From assembly GCF_000194135.1 (NCBI RefSeq), contig NC_015318.1, positions 448,501 to 512,500 on the forward strand: a DNA stretch of 64,000 bases. Reading direction: 5' to 3'. Below, piece by piece: positions 1-10,017 of the stretch; position 1 is the first letter of the stretch; each line of letters starts with the position of its first letter. This DNA is from Hippea maritima DSM 10411 (lineage in GTDB: Bacteria; Campylobacterota_A; Desulfurellia; Desulfurellales; Hippeaceae). A model generated the notes under the pieces. The model had not been told where the DNA came from. It searched no databases and saw only the letters and a program-made list of their open reading frames with translations. The translations under genes and the position numbers were made by a program.

Positions 1-18
1 GTATTTCTGGATGCATAA
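1..18 (+). CDS. 3' end of an upstream gene (partial)
   Basis: The first 18 bases read as five sense codons (V-F-L-D-A) followed by TAA, 12 bases before the gmhB ATG. They are probably the tail of an upstream gene of the same operon, perhaps another heptose or LPS gene given the neighbour. Five residues are too few to identify it. Confidence 0.35.
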   Translation, partial: VFLDA

Positions 19-30
19 CAGGTGGAAGTA

Positions 31-558
31 ATGAAGGCTGTGTTTCTGGATAGGGATGGAACGATCATAGAGGATGTTAATTACTTAAGCAGGCTTAAGG
101 ATATAAGGCTTATAGACAAAGCGAAAGAGGCGCTTGAGATATTCAAAGAAAACGGGTTTAAAATTATTGTTGTTTCCAATCAGTCTGGTGTTGGGAGGGG
201 GTATTTTTCCTCAGATTTTGTTAAAGAAGCCAACGATATCATAAATAGGATGGTTGATGGTTTGATTGATGGGTTTTATTTCTGCCCGCATCTGCCTGAG
301 GATAATTGTTCATGCAGAAAACCCAAAACCGGTATGGTCGATGCTGCCATAAGGGATTTTAATCTCTCAAAAGAGGGTTCGTTTGTAATAGGAGATAAAG
401 AAAGTGATGTTGAGTTAGGTATAAATGCAGGCATTGAGCCTGTGCTGATTTTAACTGGCTATGGTAAAAAATATAAAGACTCAACAAAAGCTAACTTAAT
501 TTTTGAAAATATTTATGAGGCTGCAAAATGGATTTGCCAAAAGGGTTCTATGGAATAA
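31..558 (+). CDS. gmhB: D-glycero-D-manno-heptose 1,7-bisphosphate phosphatase
   Basis: HAD-family phosphatase that removes a phosphate from heptose bisphosphate in the cytoplasm, on the way to ADP-heptose for the LPS inner core. The N-terminus has the catalytic DRDGT motif (nucleophile Asp7, acid Asp9). A Cys-X-His plus Cys-X-Cys zinc site (Cys85, His87, Cys93, Cys95) is followed by RKPKTGM, and GDKESD is the late HAD acidic motif. This zinc-loop arrangement is typical of GmhB. ATG at 31 is preferred over the in-frame GTG at 22 because AGGTGG sits just before it. The 3' end overlaps thiE by 31 bases. The 175-residue length is normal. Confidence 0.9.
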   Translation: MKAVFLDRDGTIIEDVNYLSRLKDIRLIDKAKEALEIFKENGFKIIVVSNQSGVGRGYFSSDFVKEANDIINRMVDGLIDGFYFCPHLPEDNCSCRKPKTGMVDAAIRDFNLSKEGSFVIGDKESDVELGINAGIEPVLILTGYGKKYKDSTKANLIFENIYEAAKWICQKGSME

Positions 559-1127
559 TTGATGAGCGTTTTGGTTGTATTGACTCGGCCAAGAAGCTCA
601 TAGATTTTGGCGCTAAAATTATACAATACCGATGTAAAAACAAAACCGATAGACAGATGTTGGAAGAGGCTGAGACGATCAGAAGACTCACGCTGAATGC
701 CGGTGCTGTTTTTATAATAGATGACAGGGTAGATTTGGCACTTCTTGTTGGAGCAGATGGTGTTCATGTTGGGGATAAGGATTTTCCGCCATGCAGAATC
801 AGAAAGCTCGCACCTAAAGGCTTTATTATCGGACTTTCCACACATAGTATTGATGATGTTAGGAATGCCTCATGCTGCGATTACATAGGTGTTGGCCCTG
901 TGTTTGCAACCACAACAAAGGATAAGCCCCATCCCACATTGGGTGTTGAATTGGCTGAGGAGATGGTAAGGCAAAGCCCCTATCCTGCATTTTTGATAGG
1001 GGGCATAGCATTGGATAACATAGAAACCATAAAACACATACCGGCGTGGGGTTTTGTTAGTGTAAGGGATGTTTTGGCTAACGATAAAGCTCATTTTGAA
1101 AGGATGTTGGAAATATGGAACAGCTGA
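528..1127 (+). CDS. thiE: thiamine-phosphate synthase family protein (ThiE/TenI)
   Basis: TIM-barrel enzyme of the ThiE/TenI family. ThiE joins HMP pyrophosphate and thiazole phosphate to make thiamine phosphate. The expected blocks are present: IIQYRCKNK (residues 31-39), FIIDDRVDLAL (62-72), GADGVHVG (75-82), GVGPVFATTTK and the phosphate-binding IGGI near 157-160. At 199 residues it is a normal to slightly short ThiE. TenI (a thiazole tautomerase) has the same fold, and no other thi gene lies nearby, so the exact reaction is less certain than the family. It overlaps gmhB by 31 bases and moaA by 13, so the three are probably cotranscribed. Confidence 0.78.
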   Translation: MDLPKGFYGIIDERFGCIDSAKKLIDFGAKIIQYRCKNKTDRQMLEEAETIRRLTLNAGAVFIIDDRVDLALLVGADGVHVGDKDFPPCRIRKLAPKGFIIGLSTHSIDDVRNASCCDYIGVGPVFATTTKDKPHPTLGVELAEEMVRQSPYPAFLIGGIALDNIETIKHIPAWGFVSVRDVLANDKAHFERMLEIWNS

Positions 1128-2080
1128 TAGATAGGTTTGGCAGGCGCATAAATTATCTGCGCATATCGGTTACGGATAGGTGTAATTTTAGGTGTATCTA
1201 TTGTATGCCTAAGGATGGCATAGGCTGGAAGCCAATGAGTGAGATTCTAACCTATGAGGAAATATCTCTTTTTGTGAAGGCCTCAGCCGAGCTTGGTATA
1301 AACAAAATAAAGCTTACAGGCGGTGAACCTCTTGTTAGAAAAGGCATAGACAGACTTGTTGATATGCTTAAAAACATAGATGGTATAGACGAGATATCCC
1401 TTACAACAAACGGCAGTCTTTTAAAGAAATACGCAAAAGGCCTAAAGGCTGCTGGCCTTGATAGGATAACCATCAGTCTTGATACGCTAAAACCTGACAG
1501 GTTCAAACTGATTACACGGCTTGGCAATATAGAGGATGTGCTTGAAGGTTTTGATGTTTTGGAGGAGGTTGGCTTTGAGAATACAAAGATAAACACCGTT
1601 GTCATGAGAGGGGTAAATGATGATGAGGTGTTAGATTTGATGGAATTTGCCTTGAACAGGGGCGTTGATATAAGGTTTATAGAGTTTATGCCAACCGATG
1701 TTGTTAAGGATTGGCAGCGTTATTTTATAGGGGTGAATAATATAAGGCGTATAATAGAAGCCAGATATACCCTAAAACCGGCTGATAAAAAGAGTAATGG
1801 ACCATCTGTCTACTATAGTGTCGGTGATGGCTTTGTTGGTTTTATAACACCACTTTCTAAGGCTTTCTGTAGTGTATGTAATAGAATTAGACTAACAAGC
1901 GATGGAGTTATTCTTCCATGTTTAGGACATCCAGATAGGATATCCATAAAATCGGCAGCAAGAAGTCGCAATAAGAATGAGATTAAGAGCCTCATAAGGG
2001 AAGCCATTAGGATTAAACCCAAAGAGCATGCCTTGTTAAATGAGAGTATTCATTCAAGTATGTCAGCCGTTGGAGGTTAA
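1115..2080 (+). CDS. moaA: GTP 3',8-cyclase MoaA (molybdopterin synthesis)
   Basis: Radical SAM enzyme that, with MoaC, turns GTP into cyclic pyranopterin monophosphate, the first molybdenum-cofactor step. The N-terminal 4Fe-4S motif is CX3CX2C (Cys23, Cys27, Cys30), followed by TGGEP. The C-terminal substrate-side cluster is Cys252, Cys255 and Cys269 in the pattern CX2CX13C. The protein ends in Gly-Gly, a conserved MoaA tail needed for activity. At 321 residues it is full length. moaC follows after 2 bases, so the two are coupled. The presence of this pathway fits the TorD-type chaperone gene at 58359. Confidence 0.95.
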   Translation: MEQLIDRFGRRINYLRISVTDRCNFRCIYCMPKDGIGWKPMSEILTYEEISLFVKASAELGINKIKLTGGEPLVRKGIDRLVDMLKNIDGIDEISLTTNGSLLKKYAKGLKAAGLDRITISLDTLKPDRFKLITRLGNIEDVLEGFDVLEEVGFENTKINTVVMRGVNDDEVLDLMEFALNRGVDIRFIEFMPTDVVKDWQRYFIGVNNIRRIIEARYTLKPADKKSNGPSVYYSVGDGFVGFITPLSKAFCSVCNRIRLTSDGVILPCLGHPDRISIKSAARSRNKNEIKSLIREAIRIKPKEHALLNESIHSSMSAVGG

Positions 2081-2082
2081 AG

Positions 2083-2574
2083 ATGGATTTTACTCATTTC
2101 AACACTCAAAAAAGGGCTAAGATGGTTGATGTAAGCCATAAGGATTATACATTGCGTATAGCTAAAGCCTATGGTGAGGTGGTTTTATCAAAGGAAGCCT
2201 ATCTTGCCGTTAAAGAGGGCAGGGTAAAAAAGGGTGATGTTTTGGCTGTTGCCCAGGTTGGTGGTATAATGGGTGCAAAACAAACTCCATATCTGATACC
2301 TATGTGCCATCCTTTGACTATAGAAGGTGTAGATATAAGCTTTGAGATGGACGATGAAAATTGCACCATTAAAATATTCTCCGAAGTCAAGATAACCCAC
2401 AAAACAGGTGTTGAGATGGAGGCTTTGACCGCCGTTAGCATTGCTGCCTTAACCATATACGATATGTGTAAAGCCATAGATAGATCCATCCAGATAAAAA
2501 ACATCCATCTGCTTTATAAAGAAGGCGGAAAGAGCGGAACATTCGATAGAGTCGCCTTAAAAGATAGACAATAA
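2083..2574 (+). CDS. moaC: cyclic pyranopterin monophosphate synthase MoaC
   Basis: Works after MoaA: converts the 3',8-cyclo-GTP product to cyclic pyranopterin monophosphate. It shows the MoaC signatures MVDVSHKDYTLRIA near the N-terminus, PMCHPLTIEG, and KTGVEMEALTAVS followed by LTIYDMCKAIDR. At 163 residues it is complete. A GGAGG Shine-Dalgarno inside the end of moaA precedes the ATG. No moaB, moaD, moaE or moeA is present in the window. Confidence 0.95.
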   Translation: MDFTHFNTQKRAKMVDVSHKDYTLRIAKAYGEVVLSKEAYLAVKEGRVKKGDVLAVAQVGGIMGAKQTPYLIPMCHPLTIEGVDISFEMDDENCTIKIFSEVKITHKTGVEMEALTAVSIAALTIYDMCKAIDRSIQIKNIHLLYKEGGKSGTFDRVALKDRQ

Positions 2575-2629
2575 GCAAATTTTTTTATATAAAATATACC
2601 TGTAATAAACTAACAGCAGAGGTGTAAAA

Positions 2630-3001
2630 ATGCGACTTGCTATATTTGTATTTGTTCTGATTTTATGGTCTTTTAATAGTTTTGCATTGACTGTAAGTAA
2701 TATAGAATGTGGCTTGGGTGTTAAGAGTAGAAAGATTATATCAAGGAAGGATAGTTTTAAAGCTGGAGATAGGATTTATTGTCTTTCAACACTTAAAAAT
2801 ATAGACAAACCCTCCTATATCATTCATAGATGGGTTTTGGATAATAGACACTTCGATGTTAAGCTGAAGGTTAAGCCATTTAAAAGATTTAGAACCTGGT
2901 CTTATAAAACGATTTATCCATCAATGATGGGTGTTTGGAAGTTAGAGGTTTTAGATAAAGATGGAAGGCTCCTTAAGGAAAAGATATTTGTTGTGAAATA
3001 A
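2630..3001 (+). CDS. small secreted DUF2914-type protein
   Basis: A 123-residue protein with a clear signal peptide (hydrophobic residues 3-15, likely cleavage after SFA near residue 19). The mature part resembles DUF2914: a single compact domain with HRWVLDNRHFDVKLKV, then RFRTWSYKTI, then G-x-W-K-L-E-V-L-D-K-D-G near the C-terminus. DUF2914 has no established biochemical function; such proteins are exported and look like beta-rich domains. ATG 2630 follows AGAGGTG. A 55-base gap from moaC contains an AT-rich stretch that could hold a promoter, but I cannot define one. The soluble chemoreceptor follows 9 bases later, so the two may share a transcript. Confidence 0.7.
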   Translation: MRLAIFVFVLILWSFNSFALTVSNIECGLGVKSRKIISRKDSFKAGDRIYCLSTLKNIDKPSYIIHRWVLDNRHFDVKLKVKPFKRFRTWSYKTIYPSMMGVWKLEVLDKDGRLLKEKIFVVK

Positions 3002-3010
3002 GGGGGTGTT

Positions 3011-4219
3011 ATGTTTCTGTTTAAAAAAAGCCGGCCTGAAGAGGGGATTGTATCCTCTGAACTTGTTGATAGACTTATTGATGAGGTATTGATTGATAAA
3101 GCAAAAGAACTCCCTGAAGGTTATAAAGAGGTATTGAAAAGTGGCTCTTTTGTAGAAAAGGTAGAAAAGCTTTTGGATATATATTCAACTGATGTTTATT
3201 GTTGGCGTTTTTTTAGAGAGAATTTTTTTGTTATTTTTGCTGTAAGCCCCCAGCGAAGATTTTTGTATTTCAATAAAGCATTTGAGGATATTACTGGATG
3301 GAATCATAGTGAGTTATTCGACATTGACTCTGCTGCTAAAGTTTTATGGCCGGAAGACCCCCAATCCTGCAGCGTTTGTAAACTCGTTGTTGAGAGTATG
3401 CAGAAAAAACAAGTGGTTATAGGAAGAGCTACGATTATGCATAAGGGTGGTGAGAAAATCCCCGTTGCAGTTAATGCTATGCCCATTGTGAAAGACGGGA
3501 ATGTTTTGTATGTTTATGTGATTTTAAGAGACCTAAGAAAGGAAGAGGCAGAAAAGAAGAGGTATCTTGAGGAGAATATTTCGGTTATAAGGGATATTTT
3601 AAATAAAGTTGCAAATGGAGATATAGCAGAAACTATACATATTCCAGAAGATAATGAGCTTAAAAGCTTAGAAAATCCGATTAATGCCATAATAGAAAGT
3701 CTGCAGACTATCGTTAGGGGTGTTAAGGAATCAGCTGAGGTTGTTGATGAAATATCTACCAAAACGGCCGAGGGTGTTAAAAAGATAGATAATTGGAATG
3801 AAAACATATTCCAAGCATCGCAAAATGAACTCGTTAAATTAGCGAAACAGCTTGGCGAGGCAACCAAGAATATAGAAAATATATTGAATCTAATTAGTGA
3901 TATAGCAGACCAGACAAACCTGTTGGCCTTAAATGCAGCAATAGAGGCAGCCAGAGCCGGTGAGGCGGGCAGAGGTTTTGCCGTTGTTGCAGATGAAATC
4001 AGGAATTTGGCAGAGAGAAGCCAAAGGGCAACTGGTGATATAGCAGAGGCTATAAAAGCGATAGAGAAAAGTTCAAATGATATGATTAAAAAGATAGATT
4101 ATAGTTCATCGGAGTCAAAACAGCTTATAGAAGCAATATCTTCACTTAAGGATAATATAGATGCTTTAAACGATCACATAAAAGAGTTGCTTGAAAATAT
4201 ATCGATATTCAACATCTAA
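3011..4219 (+). CDS. soluble PAS-domain methyl-accepting chemotaxis protein
   Basis: Chemoreceptor of 402 residues with no transmembrane segment or signal peptide, so it should be cytoplasmic. Residues about 65-180 look like a PAS sensor ([18 protein letters not shown], then [12 protein letters not shown] and ILRDLRKEE). A coiled coil follows, then the highly conserved MCP hairpin tip with [18 protein letters not shown] and [18 protein letters not shown], which binds CheW and CheA. The signalling helices on each side of the tip are short. Start ATG 3011 follows AGGGGG. No che genes lie nearby, so it must couple to machinery encoded elsewhere. The sensed signal is unknown; redox or energy sensing is only a guess from the PAS fold. 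Confidence 0.85.
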   Translation: MFLFKKSRPEEGIVSSELVDRLIDEVLIDKAKELPEGYKEVLKSGSFVEKVEKLLDIYSTDVYCWRFFRENFFVIFAVSPQRRFLYFNKAFEDITGWNHSELFDIDSAAKVLWPEDPQSCSVCKLVVESMQKKQVVIGRATIMHKGGEKIPVAVNAMPIVKDGNVLYVYVILRDLRKEEAEKKRYLEENISVIRDILNKVANGDIAETIHIPEDNELKSLENPINAIIESLQTIVRGVKESAEVVDEISTKTAEGVKKIDNWNENIFQASQNELVKLAKQLGEATKNIENILNLISDIADQTNLLALNAAIEAARAGEAGRGFAVVADEIRNLAERSQRATGDIAEAIKAIEKSSNDMIKKIDYSSSESKQLIEAISSLKDNIDALNDHIKELLENISIFNI

Positions 4220-4231
4220 TGAGGGGGTTTT

Positions 4232-5506
4232 ATGGGGGGGATGACTATATCGCAAAAAATATTAGCGGCAAAAAGTGGAAACAGTTCTCTTAGGGCAGGG
4301 GATATAGTTTTAGCCGATGTGGATTTGGCCTTTGCAAATGACATTACAGCACCAATATCTATAGACTTTGTCAAAAGGCTTGGAGTTGATGTCTTTGATA
4401 GGGGTAAAATAGCTTTGATTCCTGATCATTTTACACCAAACAAAGACATAAACTCGGCCAATCAATGCAAAATAATGCGGGATTTTGTTAAAGAGAGGGA
4501 TCTACCTTTGTATTGGGAAAGCGGTGAGGTTGGCATAGAGCATGCCCTATTGCCTGAACAGGGGTATATTAAGCCCGGCATGTTGATTGTGGGTGCTGAT
4601 TCACACACCTGCACCCACGGGGCATTAGGCTCCTTTGCAACGGGTATGGGCTCAACCGATGTTGGTTTTGCCTTTGCGACAGGTAAAAGCTGGTTTAGGG
4701 TTCCAGAGAGTATAAAGTTTGTCTATAAAGGAAAAAGAAACAGATGGGTTGTTGGTAAGGATTTAATCTTATATACGATAGGAAAGATAAGCGTTGCAGG
4801 AGCCTTGTATAAATCGATGGAGTTTAGCGGTGAGGCCATCCGTGAGCTTTCGATGGAGGATAGGCTTACCATGTGCAATATGGCTGTTGAGGCCGGTGCG
4901 AAAAACGGTATTGTAGAGCCTGATGAGATAACTATTAAGTATTTAGAGGAGCGGGGCATAAAGGAAGGAGACTATACGATATTTAGAAGCGATGATGATG
5001 CTGAGTACTCCGATATCATTGACATAGACGTTTCACAGATAGAACCGCAGATTGCTTTTCCTCACTTACCATCAAACACTAAGGGGATAAGCCAGATAGA
5101 GAGAGATATAAAAATAGACCAGGCCTTTATCGGTTCATGTACAAATGGAAGAATTTCAGACCTAAGAGAAGCAGCAAGGGTCTTGAAGGGCAATAAGGTC
5201 GCCAAATATGTAAGGCTTATAATAATTCCTGCAACGGTTGAGGTTTATAAACAGGCATTGAAAGAGGGATTATTTGACATTTTTTTGGAAGCCGGTGCTG
5301 TTATTTCAACACCAACTTGTGGTCCATGCCTGGGTGGATATATGGGTATTTTAGCCGACGGTGAGGTGTGCATATCCACATCCAATAGAAACTTTGTAGG
5401 TAGGATGGGCTCAAAAAAGGCCTATGTTTATCTATCATCCCCAGCCGTTGCAGCGGCAAGTGCTGTGGCTGGCAAAATTGTTCATCCTGATGAGGTGGTG
5501 AAATGA
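4232..5506 (+). CDS. leuC: 3-isopropylmalate dehydratase large subunit
   Basis: Aconitase-family 4Fe-4S enzyme. With LeuD it isomerises 2-isopropylmalate to 3-isopropylmalate in leucine synthesis. It carries [21 protein letters not shown] and the cluster cysteines in GSCTNGR and [10 protein letters not shown]. At 424 residues it is the short archaeal/bacterial LeuC2 type, paired with a separate small subunit. That type also includes homoaconitases, but leuD and leuB directly downstream argue for leucine. ATG 4232 has GAGGGGG about five bases upstream; a second in-frame ATG at 4241 is possible but has worse spacing. leuA is not in the window. Confidence 0.92.
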   Translation: MGGMTISQKILAAKSGNSSLRAGDIVLADVDLAFANDITAPISIDFVKRLGVDVFDRGKIALIPDHFTPNKDINSANQCKIMRDFVKERDLPLYWESGEVGIEHALLPEQGYIKPGMLIVGADSHTCTHGALGSFATGMGSTDVGFAFATGKSWFRVPESIKFVYKGKRNRWVVGKDLILYTIGKISVAGALYKSMEFSGEAIRELSMEDRLTMCNMAVEAGAKNGIVEPDEITIKYLEERGIKEGDYTIFRSDDDAEYSDIIDIDVSQIEPQIAFPHLPSNTKGISQIERDIKIDQAFIGSCTNGRISDLREAARVLKGNKVAKYVRLIIIPATVEVYKQALKEGLFDIFLEAGAVISTPTCGPCLGGYMGILADGEVCISTSNRNFVGRMGSKKAYVYLSSPAVAAASAVAGKIVHPDEVVK

Positions 5507-5994
5507 AAATAAAGGGAAGGGTTTGGGTTTATCCTGACAATGTGGATACGGATGTAATTATACCTGCAAGGTATCTAAATACATCAGACCCTGCAGAGCT
5601 TGCAAAACACTGCATGGAGGATATTGACGAGAACTTCGCAAAAGAAGTAAAAGAGGGCGATATTATTGTGGCCGGTTATAACTTCGGAAGCGGTTCAAGC
5701 AGGGAACATGCACCCATTGCCATTAAGGCAAGCGGCGTATCTTGTGTTATAGCAAAATCGTTTTCAAGAATATTCTATCGCAATGCCTTTAATATAGGCT
5801 TGCCCATATTGGAAAGCAATGTTGTCGATGAACTCGAAAAAGGCGATGAGATAGAGGTGGACACAAGCGAAGGCAAGATAATGGTATTAAAAAACGGCAA
5901 GGTATTTAAATCCAGCGTTATTCCTGAATTTATGCAACAGCTGATAGAAAGTGGCGGTTTGTTTGGTTATGCCAAAAAATTACTGAATGTTTGA
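5503..5994 (+). CDS. leuD: 3-isopropylmalate dehydratase small subunit
   Basis: Swivel-domain partner of LeuC, 163 residues. It has [14 protein letters not shown] near the N-terminus and the conserved [16 protein letters not shown] loop, followed by [18 protein letters not shown]. The ATG overlaps the leuC stop by four bases (ATGA), so translation is coupled and should give equal subunit amounts. The short length matches the LeuC2/LeuD2 class. Confidence 0.93.
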   Translation: MKIKGRVWVYPDNVDTDVIIPARYLNTSDPAELAKHCMEDIDENFAKEVKEGDIIVAGYNFGSGSSREHAPIAIKASGVSCVIAKSFSRIFYRNAFNIGLPILESNVVDELEKGDEIEVDTSEGKIMVLKNGKVFKSSVIPEFMQQLIESGGLFGYAKKLLNV

Positions 5995-6002
5995 GGTGGG
6001 TT

Positions 6003-7085
6003 ATGGATAAGTTTAGAATAGCGGTTGCTGAGGGTGATGGCATTGGGCCTGAGGTTGTTGCAGAGGCCATAAAAGTTTTGGATGAGATAGCATCGAGGTT
6101 TAATCATGAGTTTGTTTATGAGAAGGTTTATATTGGCGGTATAGCTGTGGATAAATTTGATGACCCATTACCTGATAGCGAAGTTGAAAAGATACTCTCA
6201 TGCGATGCATTGTTTTTTGGTGCCGTAGGTGGGCCTAAATGGGATAATTTGCCTCGTCAAAAGAGACCAGAGACTGGAATGCTCAAGATTAGAAAGGCTT
6301 TGGGCGATTTTGCCAATTTGAGGCCTGCTAAGGTATTTGATGAACTTGTGGATGCAAGCACGTTAAAACCCGAAGTAGTACAGGGTATCGATATTCTGGT
6401 GGTTAGAGAGCTTATAGGTGGTATATACTTTGGCCAACCTAAAGGTATAGTTGAAGAGGATGGTATTAAAAAGGGTATAAACACTATGGTTTATACGGAG
6501 CCTGAGATAGAGCGTATCGTTAGACTTGCCTTTGAGCTTGCCATGCAGAGAAGAAAGAAGCTTACAAGCGTAGATAAGGCCAATGTACTTGATGTAAGTC
6601 AGCTGTGGCGCGATGTAGTAGATAGAGTAGCTAAGGATTATCCTGAGGTTGAGTATAACCACCTGCTTGTTGACAATGCAGCTATGCAGCTTGTAAGAAA
6701 TCCAAAACAATTCGATGTTATTGTAACGGGCAATATATTTGGCGATATTCTATCAGATGAGGCCAGTATGTTAACTGGCTCAATCGGTATGCTTCCGTCT
6801 GCATCAATTGGCGGCAATGTAGGTATGTTTGAGCCTATACACGGCTCGGCCCCTGATATTGCAGGTTTGGGTATAGCAAATCCTATAGCCCAAATAGAAT
6901 CTGCAGCAATGATGCTTAAATATGATTTTAAGCTTGATAAAGAAGCAGAAATCATTGAAAAGGCCGTGGACATGGTGCTTAAAATGGGTTATAGAACCCC
7001 AGATATAATGAGTGAGGGTAAAAGAAAGGTTAATACCCAGCAGATGGGTGATTTGATAGCAAAAACTATAGGCGATGTGGAATGA
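6003..7085 (+). CDS. leuB: 3-isopropylmalate dehydrogenase
   Basis: NAD-dependent oxidative decarboxylase giving 2-oxoisocaproate, the third leucine-specific step. It shows [11 protein letters not shown] at the N-terminus, [32 protein letters not shown] (the LeuB-type loop), and [22 protein letters not shown] with HGSAPDIAG at the end. ATG 6003 is chosen over an upstream TTG at 5991 because GAGGTGGG sits directly upstream. At 360 residues it is full length. It lies 8 bases past leuD and overlaps the next gene by four bases. Confidence 0.95.
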   Translation: MDKFRIAVAEGDGIGPEVVAEAIKVLDEIASRFNHEFVYEKVYIGGIAVDKFDDPLPDSEVEKILSCDALFFGAVGGPKWDNLPRQKRPETGMLKIRKALGDFANLRPAKVFDELVDASTLKPEVVQGIDILVVRELIGGIYFGQPKGIVEEDGIKKGINTMVYTEPEIERIVRLAFELAMQRRKKLTSVDKANVLDVSQLWRDVVDRVAKDYPEVEYNHLLVDNAAMQLVRNPKQFDVIVTGNIFGDILSDEASMLTGSIGMLPSASIGGNVGMFEPIHGSAPDIAGLGIANPIAQIESAAMMLKYDFKLDKEAEIIEKAVDMVLKMGYRTPDIMSEGKRKVNTQQMGDLIAKTIGDVE

Positions 7086-7555
7086 AAATTGGTATTATAT
7101 CAGATAGCCACGACAACATAGAGGCCATAGATAGGGCTGTTGAGCTTTTAAATAAAGAGTACGTTCAGCTTACTATCCATTTAGGGGATATTGTTTCGCC
7201 ATTTTGCTTTGATTATTTTAGAAGGCTTAAGAGCGATTTTATTGGAATTTTCGGTAATAACGATGGTGAAGTGTTGTTTTTACAACAAAAAAGCGAGGGT
7301 AAGCTCTTCAAACCCCCTTATGAGATTGAGATTGAAGGTAAAGATTTTATCTTGATGCATGAGCCATTTGGCATTAATAAACTTGCAAACGAGTATGATT
7401 ATGTGCTTTATGGGCACCTTCATAGAATAGATATAAGACAGACGCAGAAAGGTATGATAATAAACCCTGGGGAGTTATGCGGATGCCTAACCAAGAGAAG
7501 AACAATGGCGATTTTAGACACTGCGAAAAACACGGTGAAGCTAATGGATGTCTAA
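7082..7555 (+). CDS. YfcE/MJ0936-type metallophosphoesterase
   Basis: Small calcineurin-like phosphoesterase of 157 residues with the metal-binding motifs in order: D-S-H in [25 protein letters not shown] and YGHLHR. Members of this family hydrolyse phosphodiesters in vitro, and the natural substrate is usually unknown. The ATG overlaps the leuB stop by four bases, and the 3' end overlaps engB by 79 bases. It is probably carried in the leu operon rather than functioning in leucine synthesis. Confidence 0.82.
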   Translation: MKIGIISDSHDNIEAIDRAVELLNKEYVQLTIHLGDIVSPFCFDYFRRLKSDFIGIFGNNDGEVLFLQQKSEGKLFKPPYEIEIEGKDFILMHEPFGINKLANEYDYVLYGHLHRIDIRQTQKGMIINPGELCGCLTKRRTMAILDTAKNTVKLMDV

Positions 7556-8124
7556 GCTTTAAAAAGGCTATTTTTGAGGGCAGCTATGAGGATGCAAGGC
7601 TCCTTGGGCTGCCCCAGATTGCCTTTGCTGGTAGGAGTAATGTTGGTAAATCCTCACTTATTAACGCTATTTTGAGCAGAAAAATAGCCTATGTAAGTAA
7701 AAATCCAGGTAAAACCGTAATGATAAACGCTATAAAGGTTAATGATAGGTTTTATTTTATTGATTTGCCAGGATATGGTTACGCCAGACGTTCAAAGCAG
7801 ATGCGCAACAAGTGGAGAAAAACAATTGAAGACTATTTAAAAAATTCGAACCTTCTTTATCATGTGTTTGTTTTAGTAGACTCGAGGCATCTTCCTATGG
7901 ATAACGATATTATGTTTCTTGACTGGCTTAGGTTTTATAAAAAAACATTTAGCGTGGTTTTTACCAAGACCGACAAATCTACCCAAAAGGATATCTCAGC
8001 CAATATATCCTATCTAAAGAAGCAAATTGGGAATTTTAGTTATTTTCTCACATCCTCAAAGAAAAAAAGAGACATAGATAAACTCTGTGATTTTATAGCC
8101 GAAAGGGTGGAGGAATTCCCTTAA
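7477..8124 (+). CDS. engB: ribosome-biogenesis GTPase EngB/YsxC
   Basis: Essential GTPase for assembly of the large ribosomal subunit. It has G1 GRSNVGKS (residues 52-59), G3 DLPGYGYA, G4 TKTDKS and a G5-like TSS. The EngB lead-in [25 protein letters not shown] begins at residue 25. The only in-frame start codons before it are ATG 7477 (with GGGGAG upstream) and ATG 7483, both inside the phosphoesterase gene, so a 73-79 base overlap cannot be avoided. The first 24 residues are probably non-conserved. The 3' end overlaps the convergent hslU by four bases. Confidence 0.9.
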   Translation: MRMPNQEKNNGDFRHCEKHGEANGCLSFKKAIFEGSYEDARLLGLPQIAFAGRSNVGKSSLINAILSRKIAYVSKNPGKTVMINAIKVNDRFYFIDLPGYGYARRSKQMRNKWRKTIEDYLKNSNLLYHVFVLVDSRHLPMDNDIMFLDWLRFYKKTFSVVFTKTDKSTQKDISANISYLKKQIGNFSYFLTSSKKKRDIDKLCDFIAERVEEFP

Positions 8125-9473
8125 AGTATGTAACGGCTTAGGTCTCTATCCTCTACAATACTTGAGAGTTTTTCCCCTACATATTTGGCATCTATTGTTA
8201 TCTCTTTGGGCTCTATATCAGGCGCTTCAAATGAGATGTCTTCTAATAGCTTCTCAAGTAGTGTGTGAAGCCTCCTTGCCCCTATATTTTCTGTTTCTTT
8301 GTTTATTTTTTCAGCAATTTCTGCAATCTTTTCTATTGCATCATCACTAAACTTTATCTCTATACCCTCTGTTTCAAGTAGGGCCTTATACTGTTTTATC
8401 AATGCGTTTTTTGGTTCCCTAAGTATTCTTATAAAGTCGCCCTTCGTCAATGGTCTTAATTCTACCCTTATAGGAAATCTTCCCTGAAGCTCAGGTATCA
8501 TATCGCTGGGTTTTACTTGGTGAAATGCACCAGCTGCAATGAATAATATGTGGTCTGTTTTTATGATTCCGTAACGCGTATTGACACTTGAACCTTCGAC
8601 TATGGGTAGTAAATCACGCTGAACACCCTCTCTTGAGACATCGGGGCCTGAAGTTGATGATGATTTACTTATTATTTTATCTATCTCATCTATAAAAACT
8701 ATTCCATCATTTGATGCTTTTTCTATGGCTTTTTCTTTAACCTTATCTTTATCTATTAGTTTTTGAGCTTCTTCATCTTTGAGTATCTTTAGAGCTTCTT
8801 TTACCGTCACTTTCCTGGTTTTTTTTCTTCCTGGCAATAGATTATCCAGCATGTCTTTTAGGTTGGAATCCAACTCATCAATGGGCGCTGCGGCTACTTC
8901 AATGAATGGAACCATCTGTTCGGGTTTCTGTGGGTTTATCGTTATCTCTATGATCTTTTCGTTCAACTCACCGCTTTTTAATTTCTCTCTGAATTTTTCT
9001 CTTGTCCTTGAAACTCTTTCTTCTTCTTCTGTATCGTAAATGGAGCGTTTCTTTACTGGTGGCACTAAAATATCCAAGACCCTTTCTTCTGCCTCTTTCT
9101 CGGCTTTGTCTTCAACCTTTTTTAGTTCTTGTTGTTTAACCATTTCATAGCTTATGCGTGCTAAATCTCTTATTATAGACTCAACATCCCTTCCAACATA
9201 TCCTACTTCTGTAAACTTGCTCGCTTCAACCTTCACAAACGGAGCATTTGTTATCTTTGCTATTCTTCTTGCTATTTCGGTTTTTCCTACGCCCGTTGGA
9301 CCTATCATGAGTATATTTTTTGGCATTATCTCTTCTTTTATATCGCCTGAGACTTTGTGTCTTCTATAGCGAGTTCTTAGTGCTATTGCTATGGCTTTTT
9401 TGGCTTCCTTTTGTCCAACTATGTATTTATCTAAAAGCTCGACTATCTTTTTGGGCGTAAGTTTATGTTCCAT
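8121..9473 (-). CDS. hslU: HslU ATPase subunit of the HslUV protease
   Basis: AAA+ unfoldase that feeds substrates to HslV. Walker A is GPTGVGKT at residues 58-65, Walker B is IVFIDEID, and the sensor region includes [12 protein letters not shown]. The GYVGRDVES pore motif is present. The C-terminus ends in DLSRYIL, the conserved tail that docks into HslV and activates it. At 450 residues it is normal length. It is the last gene of the tig-clpP-clpX-hslV-hslU operon, four bases after hslV. Confidence 0.96.
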   Translation of the reverse strand: MEHKLTPKKIVELLDKYIVGQKEAKKAIAIALRTRYRRHKVSGDIKEEIMPKNILMIGPTGVGKTEIARRIAKITNAPFVKVEASKFTEVGYVGRDVESIIRDLARISYEMVKQQELKKVEDKAEKEAEERVLDILVPPVKKRSIYDTEEEERVSRTREKFREKLKSGELNEKIIEITINPQKPEQMVPFIEVAAAPIDELDSNLKDMLDNLLPGRKKTRKVTVKEALKILKDEEAQKLIDKDKVKEKAIEKASNDGIVFIDEIDKIISKSSSTSGPDVSREGVQRDLLPIVEGSSVNTRYGIIKTDHILFIAAGAFHQVKPSDMIPELQGRFPIRVELRPLTKGDFIRILREPKNALIKQYKALLETEGIEIKFSDDAIEKIAEIAEKINKETENIGARRLHTLLEKLLEDISFEAPDIEPKEITIDAKYVGEKLSSIVEDRDLSRYIL

Positions 9474-9477
9474 GGGC

Positions 9478-10017
9478 TTAATCTCCTAATGTCTCTATGG
9501 TAATATTGTTGTTTGTATATATGCAAATTTCTGAGGCTATTTTTAATGATTCTTTTGCTATTGTTTCTGCATTGAGGGATGTAAATCTGATCATGGCTTT
9601 TGCGGCTGATAAAGCGTAGTTGCCACCTGAGCCTATAGCGCATACATCCTCATCAGGTGATAGGACATCACCATTACCTGATATCAAGTAAATGCTATCT
9701 TTGTCTGCTGCAATGAGCATAGCTTCAAGTCTTCTTAGTATTTTATCCGTGCGCCACTCTTTGGCAAGCTCAACAGCTGCTCGTGTTAGATTACCTGCAT
9801 ATTCATTGAGTTTATCTTCCAATTTTTCAAAAAGTGTGAAAGCGTCGGCCGTTGCCCCAGCAAAGCCAACAGCCACCTTATCGTTGTATAGTTTTCTTAT
9901 TTTTTTTGCATTGGATTTTATTACAGTGCTACCCAATGTTACCTGCCCATCGCCACCGATGGCAACCTGGTTATCTTTTTTTACGCATATAATTGTCGTG
10001 CCTTTAAATTGTTCCAT
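9478..10017 (-). CDS. hslV: HslV peptidase subunit
   Basis: Proteasome-type threonine protease. After MEQFKG the sequence TTI begins, so Thr7 should become the catalytic N-terminal residue after a six-residue propeptide is removed. [26 protein letters not shown] and [13 protein letters not shown] are the conserved blocks. At 179 residues it is complete. It sits between clpX, which ends one base upstream, and hslU, which starts four bases downstream. Confidence 0.96.
   Translation of the reverse strand: MEQFKGTTIICVKKDNQVAIGGDGQVTLGSTVIKSNAKKIRKLYNDKVAVGFAGATADAFTLFEKLEDKLNEYAGNLTRAAVELAKEWRTDKILRRLEAMLIAADKDSIYLISGNGDVLSPDEDVCAIGSGGNYALSAAKAMIRFTSLNAETIAKESLKIASEICIYTNNNITIETLGD

Noticed and set aside
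2575-4231. Riboswitch or leader attenuator upstream of thiE, leuC or cobO
   Set aside because: The gaps before these genes are too short (0-55 bases) or the genes overlap their neighbours. No THI box, leucine-rich leader peptide or B12 box is visible.
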